Positions 1 to 7,785 of a DNA stretch of 64,000 nt are shown piece by piece. The notes beneath the pieces were generated by a model, which ran no database searches, was not told the origin of the DNA, and saw only the letters and a program-made list of their open reading frames with translations. Position 1 is the first letter of the stretch. Each line of letters opens with the position of its first letter. The stretch lies in assembly GCA_028823035.1 (NCBI GenBank), contig JAPKCI010000005.1, positions 1 to 64,000 of the forward strand, written 5' to 3'. Source of the stretch: Rubripirellula sp. (GTDB taxonomy: Bacteria > Planctomycetota > Planctomycetia > Pirellulales > Pirellulaceae). The translations under genes were made by a program, and so were the position numbers.

Positions 1-586
1 GGTCAAGACGATTCGAGTCTCGGTGATGTTGCCAACCAGCTATTACGAGAAACTGCATCTCAAGAGTTCCTTGCAAAAGGATCCCACACTGATAGCGGCC
101 GACATCGTGCTGGATGATGCGACTCTGCAATCCTTACGGGATAAGACAGAAAAGAAGATTCAGGAAATAATCAGCCCACTGCTGCCGCAGGGTGCGGTCG
201 GAGCCGATCCCGTTTCTCTGGTAACGGTCCGGGACGCACCCGATCTTCCCCATCCTGCACAAGCCGCGCCCTTGGTGAGTAGTCGGGCTTTGACTTGGCT
301 TGCCGAATCTTGGCAAACCTTGGCGTTGGTCTTTCTGGGCCTCGTGGCTTTGTTGGTGGCCCGATCGGCCGCCAAGTCCACTGGGAATGCAACGCCCGTC
401 GATTTTCAGGAGGGGTTCGGATTGGAAATGCCCGGACCACCCAAATCTGAGCAGGAAATTGAGGAAGACAAAGATCGGATGACGATCACCGGAGGGTCTT
501 TGAAAGAGGAATTGTTGATTCTGGTGCAGGACAATCCCGAGGTGGCTTCCAATGTGATTCGGGGTTGGGTCGGGGAAGCAGCTTGA
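1..586 (+). CDS. fliF: Flagellar MS-ring protein FliF, C-terminal part (5' end outside window)
   Basis: Only the last 194 codons are present; the reading frame is open from base 2, so the gene begins upstream of the window. FliF forms the inner-membrane MS ring and its cytoplasmic tail binds FliG. The fragment starts in the periplasmic ring-building region (VMLPTSYYEKL). It then has a transmembrane helix (WQTLALVFLGLVALLVARSA), an acidic linker, and a family-typical tail (LKEELLILVQDNPEVASNVI, then RGWVGEAA) that docks on FliG. fliG follows after a gap of about 260 bases and the rest of the fli/flg operon after that, which settles the identity. Nothing looks damaged. Confidence 0.93.
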   Translation, partial: VKTIRVSVMLPTSYYEKLHLKSSLQKDPTLIAADIVLDDATLQSLRDKTEKKIQEIISPLLPQGAVGADPVSLVTVRDAPDLPHPAQAAPLVSSRALTWLAESWQTLALVFLGLVALLVARSAAKSTGNATPVDFQEGFGLEMPGPPKSEQEIEEDKDRMTITGGSLKEELLILVQDNPEVASNVIRGWVGEAA

Positions 587-844
587 TTCGGGTCGTGCTT
601 TCGGTGGATCACTAATCCTGCCCGCGGCCTTGGTACTGGCGGTGCTTGCCAAGTGCAGGGTCTGATTCGCGCAGAAAGCCTGGCAAGCTGATATGAAACG
701 CAGCGAATTTCATCTGCTGATTTCCTCTTTCAATTTGTCCTCAAGTTCGACTACAAGAGGGATGTGAAATTCGTCCGCGATGGATTGTGGAGGAACTTTC
801 CAGGATAGGACAGATTTCGCATTATCGTGAAGGAGCGACCCTCA

Positions 845-2179
845 ATGGCGAACGGATGGAACTCAGGATCGGATCGTGAAGCGATGTTGCGTCGCGTAGC
901 TATCGTTCTGAGTAGTCTGCCCGGGCCAGTCGCCGCTGATTTACTGGGCGAGATTGACGCGGACACCAAGAAGGCTGTTCGCCGCACCATGGCATCGCTG
1001 ACAGATGTTGATCCATTGGAACAAAAACGCGCCTTGCACGCGTTCAAAATTTCCGTTCAAAAACCCGATGAATTGCCAGACCGATTTCAATCATCTGTTG
1101 ATGGCAGAACAGAGACAGGCGATACGGTTCAGATTCGGCAGCAGCAGGTTGGGAACCCCGGATCGCGGGTTGTACCATCGAGTATGGACTCCTCAAAATC
1201 GGCAGACCACGCGCCGCACGATCCGCAAAACAAAACTCAACCGTTTGCGTTCATTGAACATGTAAGTGAACAGGCTGTGGTGCATTTACTAGGGATCGAG
1301 CATCCACAAACCGTGGCCATTGTTCTTGCGTCAATCCAGCCCGACCAGGCTGCTCGAATTCTGCCACGGCTCGATAGTGGACTGCAGCAGGAGGCCTTGG
1401 CTCGAATCGGCAGGCTTGGAGAAATCCCTGCTGCTTCAATTGCTGATGTAGCTGAGCAATTTCGCAATTCCCTAGCCAATGAATCAGCAGGTTCCAATGA
1501 TTCCGTGGGCCGCCGCGCTCTGGACGCCATTCTGGCTGCGATGCCGAATGCGAATGGACAACATGACGATGGGTCGCCACAACCAGCGTCGAACACACAT
1601 CACGTTCATGCTGCAAATCGATCCCGGAGTTCGGTGTATGAAACTACGCAACACTCCAGTTCGGAAAAAGAGAGATATCCGTCTGCTGTTAACGCTGCAC
1701 AGGCTCTGAGTTCTAAACTTCGTATTGCCGAAGGAACCATATCGACACCGTCAAGCGAGACATCGTATTCGCAGGCTTCCAATGCCCTGGATGGATCCGA
1801 CGTAGGTCTGGACTTTTATCAAGCTTCGGTCGATGCGGAGGCTTCGTTACCCACCGAAGCTGCCAATACTTTTGGTGAGACGGGTTCATTTCCATCCACG
1901 GATTCGATTCATCAACATTTATTGAAATTATCACCACAGCATCTCTGTGAAACTCTGGGCAGTGTGGAAACCAGAACAGCCATGCTGGCTTTGTGTGGAC
2001 TACCAAATCAGGTGACATCCGCAGTACTGGCATTGCTTCCCAAAGCACAGTCAAGGAAGGTCGGGCAGGCGATGAATTCACTTGGCGCGTTGCAACTTCG
2101 CGAAATCGATCAGGCCAAAGAAGCAATTGCATATGCATCGCGAAATGTGGTCAATCAATCGGTTCCCAAAGCTGCCTGA
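845..2179 (+). CDS. fliG: Flagellar motor switch protein FliG, divergent, with a long internal linker
   Basis: FliG is the C-ring protein that couples FliF to torque generation. The protein is 444 aa, against about 335 aa for typical FliG. An N-terminal helical domain is followed near residue 152 by the EHPQ motif (IEHPQTVAIVLASIQPDQAA) of the middle domain. A FliG_C-like domain occupies about residues 354-440 (MLALCGLPNQVTSAVLALLP). Between them lies about 150 aa of Ser/Thr/Asn-rich, low-order sequence that ordinary FliG lacks. ATG 845 is preferred over the in-frame GTG at 827 because AAGGAG at 830-835 is well spaced for it. The stop is 13 bases before fliH. The C-terminal domain is weakly conserved, but gene order makes the call secure. 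Confidence 0.88.
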   Translation: MANGWNSGSDREAMLRRVAIVLSSLPGPVAADLLGEIDADTKKAVRRTMASLTDVDPLEQKRALHAFKISVQKPDELPDRFQSSVDGRTETGDTVQIRQQQVGNPGSRVVPSSMDSSKSADHAPHDPQNKTQPFAFIEHVSEQAVVHLLGIEHPQTVAIVLASIQPDQAARILPRLDSGLQQEALARIGRLGEIPAASIADVAEQFRNSLANESAGSNDSVGRRALDAILAAMPNANGQHDDGSPQPASNTHHVHAANRSRSSVYETTQHSSSEKERYPSAVNAAQALSSKLRIAEGTISTPSSETSYSQASNALDGSDVGLDFYQASVDAEASLPTEAANTFGETGSFPSTDSIHQHLLKLSPQHLCETLGSVETRTAMLALCGLPNQVTSAVLALLPKAQSRKVGQAMNSLGALQLREIDQAKEAIAYASRNVVNQSVPKAA

Positions 2180-2192
2180 TGAGGGGTGAATC

Positions 2193-2879
2193 ATGGCTAT
2201 CGTACTGAAGGCTGGCAGTAGCGACGACCAGAAAAAAGCGGCGCGAAAAACATCTGCAATTGCAGGTTTTAATCTCAGGGATATCGCTGACGAGGGGCGT
2301 ACACGTCTGGAGGAATGTCGGGTACAGAGTCAGCAAATACTCGAACAGGCAAAGCGGGATGTCGATGAGATCCGCAAGGCTGCTGAACAGCGTGGTTATC
2401 AGGAGGGATTGGATCGCGCTGCGGTAGATGCCGACAAAAAACTTAAGGCAGAAGCTGAGCAGCAAGCCAAGTCAAGCACGCAGGTAATGCAGAAAGCGGT
2501 AGCGAAACTGTATGAAGCACACACAGAATGGATGGAACAGTACAGTAGCGTGTTGACGAAAACAGCCCTGTCTGCGGCCGAAAAGATCGTTCTTCGGAAA
2601 TTAGAAGACGAGCCCGAATTGCTGGTGCGTTGGGCAGACGAAGCGATGCATAGCACGCGATCGGCAACACGTTTGACGCTTGTGGTACATCCCGAAACAC
2701 TCGCTCAAGCTGGACCATCTTTCGAAGCCCTGATCGCATCGCCCGCTTTGCCAGAGAAAACACATCTCGACACGGACGAAAGTCTAGATAGAAACGAGGT
2801 CGTTGTTCGTCAGGATGGTGGTGAAATCCATGCAGGTCTGACTGCTCAGATTCAACGACTTCAGGAGTTGTTGCAGTGA
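2193..2879 (+). CDS. fliH: Flagellar export ATPase regulator FliH
   Basis: FliH is the stator-like protein that binds and restrains the FliI ATPase at the type III export gate. This 228-aa protein has the FliH/YscL layout. A charged N-terminal segment is followed by a long coiled coil at about residues 30-110 (ILEQAKRDVDEIRKAAEQ, then GYQEGLDRAA). The C-terminal globular domain (ALSAAEKIVLRKLEDEPELL) ends in LQELLQ. GAGGGG at 2182-2187 lies a few bases before the ATG. The stop overlaps the fliI start (GTGA), so the two are probably translationally coupled. Identity rests on the coiled-coil pattern and on its place directly before fliI. Confidence 0.88.
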   Translation: MAIVLKAGSSDDQKKAARKTSAIAGFNLRDIADEGRTRLEECRVQSQQILEQAKRDVDEIRKAAEQRGYQEGLDRAAVDADKKLKAEAEQQAKSSTQVMQKAVAKLYEAHTEWMEQYSSVLTKTALSAAEKIVLRKLEDEPELLVRWADEAMHSTRSATRLTLVVHPETLAQAGPSFEALIASPALPEKTHLDTDESLDRNEVVVRQDGGEIHAGLTAQIQRLQELLQ

Positions 2880-4321
2880 GTGACACAGAGATTGACGATT
2901 TCGAAATCGATCTGCCACGCTTACCCGATGCCGAGGTAACTGACGCATTAATTCAACAGGCTGTTTCGCATCAGGTGCAGGGTCGTGTAGCAGCCGTTGC
3001 TGGTGAGTCTGTAGAGATTGAGGGCATGACTGCACCGATTGGCGCGATCTGCGAGTTGAAATCGCAGGATGGTGCAATATCGCGTTCACGGGTGATCGGA
3101 TTTCGGGGTGTCCGTCCAATACTCGCACCGCTGGAACGACTCAATGCACTCTCAGCCGGAGACTCGGTTCGTCTGATAGACGCAACTTTGAAACTTCGAG
3201 TCGGGCCTTCCTTGTGTGGTCGCGTGATTGATGCCTTTGGTCAGCCTATTGATGGCAAACCATTGCCGAAAGATTTATCCATCGTTGATGCGGATCGTGA
3301 ACCGCCAGAATCACTGGAAAGACCACCCATCGACACTGCCCTGCATACTGGCGTTCGCGCGATCGATACGATGCTGACCTGTGGTCAGGGGCAACGCTTG
3401 GGAATCTTTGCCGGTTCAGGTGTTGGGAAAAGTACTTTGTTAGGAATGTTGGCACGTGGTTCGATTGCAGATCGAATTGTGATCGGGATGGTTGGAGAAC
3501 GAGGTAGAGAAGTACAGGAATTTCTCAATCGCTCTTTGGGTGAAGCTGGGATTGCACGAAGCGTGGTGGTTGTTGCAACCAGTGATCGTCCCGCCGCACA
3601 ACGTGTTTCAGCTGCCTGGACAGCAACGGCCATTGCCGAAGCGTTTCGGGATCAGGGAGAAAACGTGCTGCTGTTGATCGATTCGATCACGCGATTTGCA
3701 ATGGCACAACGGGAACTTGGTTTGGCGGCCGGGGAACCGCCCACCACCCGCGGATATCCCCCGAGTGTATTCAGTCTGCTGCCCAGACTAGTGGAGCGGG
3801 CCGGACGTACTGAGCGGGGTTCGATCACTGCATTCTATACGGTGCTGGTAGAGGGGGATGATCACAATGAGCCGATCGCTGATTCCCTGAGGGGACTGCT
3901 TGATGGTCACCTCGTCCTCAGCCGACAATTGGCTGCTCAGGCACACTGGCCCCCGATTGATGTGCTGCAAAGTCTAAGCCGCCTGCAACCTCACCTTGTC
4001 TCACGAGAAACCATGCAGGCGACAGCCCTCGCGCGTCAGCATTTGAGTGAGTACCATCAGCATTCCGACTTGATTTCCATTGGTGCGTATCGGGCGGGCA
4101 GCGATCCCCGTATCGATGCAGCGATTGCCCTACGAGAACCGATCAGGCAGTTTCTTCAGCAAGATGCAACGCAGATTACACCGCTGGAGGAATCATGCCA
4201 GCTGCTCATGCAGCTCATGAGCACGCAAGCTGTAAATCATCAACCAAATGCAGATGTTCCAGCCCAAACCATGCCAGCAGGAAGTATGGTTGAGAATAGC
4301 CCGGGGGTCGTGGTGAGCTGA
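2876..4321 (+). CDS. fliI: Flagellum-specific type III export ATPase FliI
   Basis: FliI is the F1-beta-like ATPase that energises delivery of rod, hook and filament subunits. The protein is 481 aa. The P-loop (AGSGVGKSTLLGM) is near residues 178-190, the Walker B strand (VLLLIDSITRFA) near 263-274, and the GERGREVQEF motif lies between them. The central TRGYPPSVFSLLPRLVERAG stretch is diagnostic of FliI/YscN/HrcN ATPases. The GTG start at 2876 overlaps the fliH stop by four bases. The C-terminal extension of about 35 aa (after LMQLMSTQAVNHQPN) is Pro/Asn-rich and unconserved. A non-flagellar type III ATPase is excluded by the fli/flg neighbours. Confidence 0.97.
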   Translation: MSDTEIDDFEIDLPRLPDAEVTDALIQQAVSHQVQGRVAAVAGESVEIEGMTAPIGAICELKSQDGAISRSRVIGFRGVRPILAPLERLNALSAGDSVRLIDATLKLRVGPSLCGRVIDAFGQPIDGKPLPKDLSIVDADREPPESLERPPIDTALHTGVRAIDTMLTCGQGQRLGIFAGSGVGKSTLLGMLARGSIADRIVIGMVGERGREVQEFLNRSLGEAGIARSVVVVATSDRPAAQRVSAAWTATAIAEAFRDQGENVLLLIDSITRFAMAQRELGLAAGEPPTTRGYPPSVFSLLPRLVERAGRTERGSITAFYTVLVEGDDHNEPIADSLRGLLDGHLVLSRQLAAQAHWPPIDVLQSLSRLQPHLVSRETMQATALARQHLSEYHQHSDLISIGAYRAGSDPRIDAAIALREPIRQFLQQDATQITPLEESCQLLMQLMSTQAVNHQPNADVPAQTMPAGSMVENSPGVVVS

Positions 4322-4364
4322 GTCTGCACTGCCAATCACTGTTCCATGACCGCGAGGATTTCTT

Positions 4365-4811
4365 TTGCCATTTGAATTTCGATTCGCTGCTCTGCTCGAA
4401 CTACGTCGTCAGGAACGCGACGAGGTAGGCGCAGCTGTGGGGCAGGCAAACGCCGCCATTGATAAAGTCAATGAGCATGTTGATGAAAAACAGCATGAAC
4501 GGATGCTATTGCGAGATGGATCCAACGTGAGCCGGCGGGGAGACGTTTCTGTCGATGCTCTGCTGTCACTGGGGCGGTATGACTTGCAGCTTCAAGCAGA
4601 TATCGAAGCCTTGAATTTGACACTCGGTGAATTGATCACCGAGTTGGAACGACGGCGGGGGAAGTTAGTTGACGCTGAGGCGGAACTTAAACGTTTCCAG
4701 AAATTAAGAGATAACGCTGAGTTGGAGTTCCGGGCATTGGAAACCAAACGAGAACACGCAGAGGCCGACGAAGTGACGACGCGACGTTATACCATTCAGC
4801 GACAACGGTAA
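4365..4811 (+). CDS. fliJ: Flagellar export chaperone FliJ-like protein
   Basis: FliJ is the small coiled-coil protein that fits in the FliI hexamer like the gamma subunit of F1. This 148-aa product is almost entirely charged coiled coil, beginning MPFEFRFAALLELRRQERDE, as FliJ does (aromatic/basic N-terminus, then long helices). A TTG start at 4365 with GAGGA at 4354-4358 is chosen because no in-frame ATG lies before well inside the coiled coil. It sits between fliI and a MotE/YlxF-like gene, the canonical fliJ position. Sequence similarity alone would be weak; the call depends on context, length and helix pattern. Confidence 0.82.
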   Translation: MPFEFRFAALLELRRQERDEVGAAVGQANAAIDKVNEHVDEKQHERMLLRDGSNVSRRGDVSVDALLSLGRYDLQLQADIEALNLTLGELITELERRRGKLVDAEAELKRFQKLRDNAELEFRALETKREHAEADEVTTRRYTIQRQR

Positions 4812-4817
4812 CCGATC

Positions 4818-5474
4818 ATGATTTCAAAACTCTCTAGAGCCTTGGTTGCCTTCTGTGTTGCCACCGTTCTGACCCAGATGCTTCTGATGAGCTACTTCCT
4901 GATCCGTGGAACCCTGAATCGAAAATCCGCTACCAAATTAATTGCATTGGTTAACGGGATCGATATCACGGGCAATCGACTGCAGGAAATCATGAAGCAG
5001 ACCGAGGATTTAGAACAACCCAGTTTCGATGAAATCCTCGCAGAACGGAAAATGAAAAGTCTGGACATGGACATTCGTCTGCGAAGCCAACAAGAATTTC
5101 GAGATGAACTGAGTCTCATGTTGTCTGAACTAAAAGATGACCAAGATCGGTTCAGTAATCGGTTGCTAGCATTTAGGACGGAACTGAAAGAAATGGGAAC
5201 CGAAGCACAGGAAAGTGGTCTGCAGGAGGTGCAGCGAACCCTTCAGTCGCTCGATCCAGAGCAGTCAAAAGAGCAATTGCTGATAATGTATGCTGATAAA
5301 AGAATTGATGACGTTGTCACAATCCTTCAAGCCATGTCTACCGATGCACGAAAAGACATACTGGCAGAGTTCAACACTCCGGAAGACGTGGAGATCCTTT
5401 CCGACATTTTGCGTCGGATTGGTGAGGGCATGCCAGTTTCATCATTGATCAAAGAGACGGACGAAAATCTTTAG
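4818..5474 (+). CDS. MotE/YlxF-like membrane-anchored flagellar protein
   Basis: This 218-aa protein has one N-terminal membrane helix (about residues 8-29, ALVAFCVATVLTQMLLMSYF) and a long charged coiled coil. It ends in a C-terminal segment resembling the MgtE intracellular N domain (IMYADKRIDDVVTILQAMST, then ARKDILAEFNTPEDVEILSD). That arrangement matches MotE and the Bacillus YlxF product, which lie between fliJ and fliK and act as motility chaperones or stator-associated factors. The gene begins six bases after the fliJ stop and is followed by fliK, reproducing that order. I infer a periplasmic (or paryphoplasmic) flagellar accessory protein; the exact partner is not visible from sequence. 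Confidence 0.75.
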   Translation: MISKLSRALVAFCVATVLTQMLLMSYFLIRGTLNRKSATKLIALVNGIDITGNRLQEIMKQTEDLEQPSFDEILAERKMKSLDMDIRLRSQQEFRDELSLMLSELKDDQDRFSNRLLAFRTELKEMGTEAQESGLQEVQRTLQSLDPEQSKEQLLIMYADKRIDDVVTILQAMSTDARKDILAEFNTPEDVEILSDILRRIGEGMPVSSLIKETDENL

Positions 5475-5560
5475 TCTTCGGTTCTGATTGCTAGCATGCC
5501 AAAAACATGCTGCATTTCTCCGTTGACTGGCTTTCCGGCCGTCACTGGGGGGAGCCAGAG

Positions 5561-7096
5561 ATGAGTGATTTGGAGTCAGTGCGTCGCACGCACGATGCAA
5601 CAATCACCGCGGTTGCCGGGGGAAAACTCCGCGCACTCGCTGACGCCAGTGGATTGCGTTCGCCCAGCGAGGGATTGCTGGATGCTTTTGCTGAGGTCTT
5701 CGCACGGATGTCCGAGATAACGATGGCGGCAGTCAGTCAGGACGAGCCAAGCCTACCGGACGAGTCGCCCGAGGTGAATTCCGAGCAAAAAGATGAGTCG
5801 GAATCAGAGCCAAAGGGTGATGATAATCCGAGCGGATGTCTGGCTTTGAAGCAGGAGGAATTGGTAAAAGAAGAAGTCGACCTTCCAACTGCTTTCACGC
5901 CACAACCTGATGTCATTACGGAATCAGTGCCCCAAAATGCTGGGGAGACTGAAGAAATTGTTCTCGTTGATTCAGAAACCCTAGTCACTGCGCCTGTGGC
6001 AGCTGAAGGCGCCACGCTTGAAGTAAAAGAGGTGGGCGCCAGCGAAGAACCCGAACGCCACGTTTTGCCCCGAGAAGATGCGCAGAATGGCATGAACCAG
6101 AGGCGGAAAACAAAGCAAACAGACCAAATTAAACCTGAAGTGAAGCCGTTACACGTGGTTCAGGACGTTGATGCAGATGCGACAGATGAGGTTGAGCTTG
6201 GTTTGGTGACCGAGGAGACGGAAGAGTTTTCTGAACCGAAGGCAGATGATTCCACAGGTGAATTGCGACGTTCACGAAGGAATCGACATAGTGGGTTGCA
6301 GCAGAGTCATCAGCCTGTCACGCAGTCTGGGCAGCGTTATGCGACCGGAAATGGGGTGGTGCCTGTGAATCCAGACGTGATCGACGCCGCTTCAATCACG
6401 GAACAGCCGCAAGGCATCAGCCCTGAACGACACGCGGCGGCCTTGACCAATCGCATCGCCGGTGGGCCTGCCGTTGCCAGTCCTGTTAAAGCGACAACCA
6501 ATGCATCGCGATTTGCTTCAGCAGGCGTAAGTGGAACCCGCGAGGGTGTGCTCAATCTACCCTTGGATGCTGCGTCCAAAGCTCCTAACCGACCTGCGGC
6601 TGATTCTCTCGCCAAAAAGGGAGAAACAACATCTACGCTTGCACGGATCAAATTGATTCAACGAGTCAGCAAGGCGTTTCAGCATCTTGGTCCGGATGGG
6701 GGTGTCGTTCGTTTGCGTTTGGCCCCTGCAGAAATGGGGTCGGTGCGTGTGGAGATGCGAATTCAGCAACGGAAAGTTTCAGCCAGGGTCATTGCCGAGA
6801 CCGAAGCGGCAAGTGCTGCCCTCAGGGAACATCTCCCCGATTTGCGTGCTCGACTGGAATCGTTCGGGATGCAGGTTGAACAACTTGATGTCGAGATGGA
6901 AACCCCCGGGAAGAACGCGGGTTCACCATTCGACGACGCCGACGCGCGTGACGAAAGATGGCAGGAGCCACAGCAAAGGTCACGGCGTGACTCGATCAAA
7001 CGGGCTCAGCCCGAGACGGTCGTCGACGTTTCACAGAATGTTCCACACGGGCTGGTTTCTGCCGCGACTGCAATCGGTATTGATGTGCATCTTTGA
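5561..7096 (+). CDS. fliK: Flagellar hook-length control protein FliK
   Basis: FliK is the exported ruler that switches the export apparatus from hook to filament substrates. The protein is 511 aa. Residues 1-350 are acidic, low-complexity and poorly ordered, as usual for the ruler part. About residues 360-450 carry the Flg_hook domain (VVRLRLAPAEMGSVRVEMRI, then LREHLPDLRARLESFGMQVE). ATG 5561 is preferred to ATG 5507 because the run GGGGGGAG ends six bases upstream, while the earlier start has no ribosome site. flgD and flgE follow. The C-terminal motif makes this secure; the N-terminal half cannot be compared by eye. Confidence 0.9.
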   Translation: MSDLESVRRTHDATITAVAGGKLRALADASGLRSPSEGLLDAFAEVFARMSEITMAAVSQDEPSLPDESPEVNSEQKDESESEPKGDDNPSGCLALKQEELVKEEVDLPTAFTPQPDVITESVPQNAGETEEIVLVDSETLVTAPVAAEGATLEVKEVGASEEPERHVLPREDAQNGMNQRRKTKQTDQIKPEVKPLHVVQDVDADATDEVELGLVTEETEEFSEPKADDSTGELRRSRRNRHSGLQQSHQPVTQSGQRYATGNGVVPVNPDVIDAASITEQPQGISPERHAAALTNRIAGGPAVASPVKATTNASRFASAGVSGTREGVLNLPLDAASKAPNRPAADSLAKKGETTSTLARIKLIQRVSKAFQHLGPDGGVVRLRLAPAEMGSVRVEMRIQQRKVSARVIAETEAASAALREHLPDLRARLESFGMQVEQLDVEMETPGKNAGSPFDDADARDERWQEPQQRSRRDSIKRAQPETVVDVSQNVPHGLVSAATAIGIDVHL

Positions 7097-7222
7097 TGCA
7101 CTGAGCTGTCCGAAGGGAAAACATGATTGCTCTCGCGTCCTGCGACCGCTGGTAAGTACAACGCTGACATCAGGGATGTATTGAAACATCGCGATGTAAT
7201 GCGGCGACATTCGGAGAGAATC

Positions 7223-7669
7223 ATGTCACAAATCGGACAACCAGCGACTTCAAATGTTGCGGCGCAACAATCCACTGCATCGACTGGCCAATCAAGTGGA
7301 AACTTTAATGAGCTGGATATCGATGACTTTCTGAAGTTGTTGATCAGCGAGATGCAAAATCAAGATCCTCTTGATCCAATGGACAATAGCGAAATGGTCC
7401 AGCAGATCGGTCAGATCCGAGGGATCGGAGCGACAGATCAGTTAACAAAAACGCTCTCAGCATTGTCTTCGAGCCAAGAATTAGTCACCGCTAGCAGTCT
7501 GATTGGGAAGTCGGTTGAGGGACTCGCGGTGGACAGTAGTCCTGTTGATGGCATTGTCGATCGTATCACTGTCGAGACAAGTGGTGAAAACGATACACGA
7601 ACAGTCAAAGTTCACGTGGGTGGAAAGACGATGGATATTAAAAACATCAGAGAAATACACACTGGGTAA
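7223..7669 (+). CDS. flgD: Flagellar hook cap / assembly protein FlgD
   Basis: FlgD caps the growing hook. The 148-aa product has the diagnostic N-terminal core (DFLKLLISEMQNQDPLDPMD, then NSEMVQQIGQIRGI). It also has the downstream SSLIGKSVEGL and a short beta-rich C-terminal part. It is short for the family (about 220 aa is common) and appears to lack the full Tudor/FNIII pair. The start is ATG 7223 with GGAGAGA at 7213-7219; in-frame TTG codons upstream are not needed. The intact stop (TGGGTAA) and the downstream flgE indicate a functional short FlgD rather than a truncation. Confidence 0.92.
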   Translation: MSQIGQPATSNVAAQQSTASTGQSSGNFNELDIDDFLKLLISEMQNQDPLDPMDNSEMVQQIGQIRGIGATDQLTKTLSALSSSQELVTASSLIGKSVEGLAVDSSPVDGIVDRITVETSGENDTRTVKVHVGGKTMDIKNIREIHTG

Positions 7670-7785
7670 ATTCTGCCGATTACTGATTGCCAGCATTCAT
7701 GTCTTGAAATGCTTGCAATGGAGGCCGCTGCAAAGGCCGGCCATCGGCGGAATTGAACCGGGCATTCACTCGGAGGTCGACGTCG

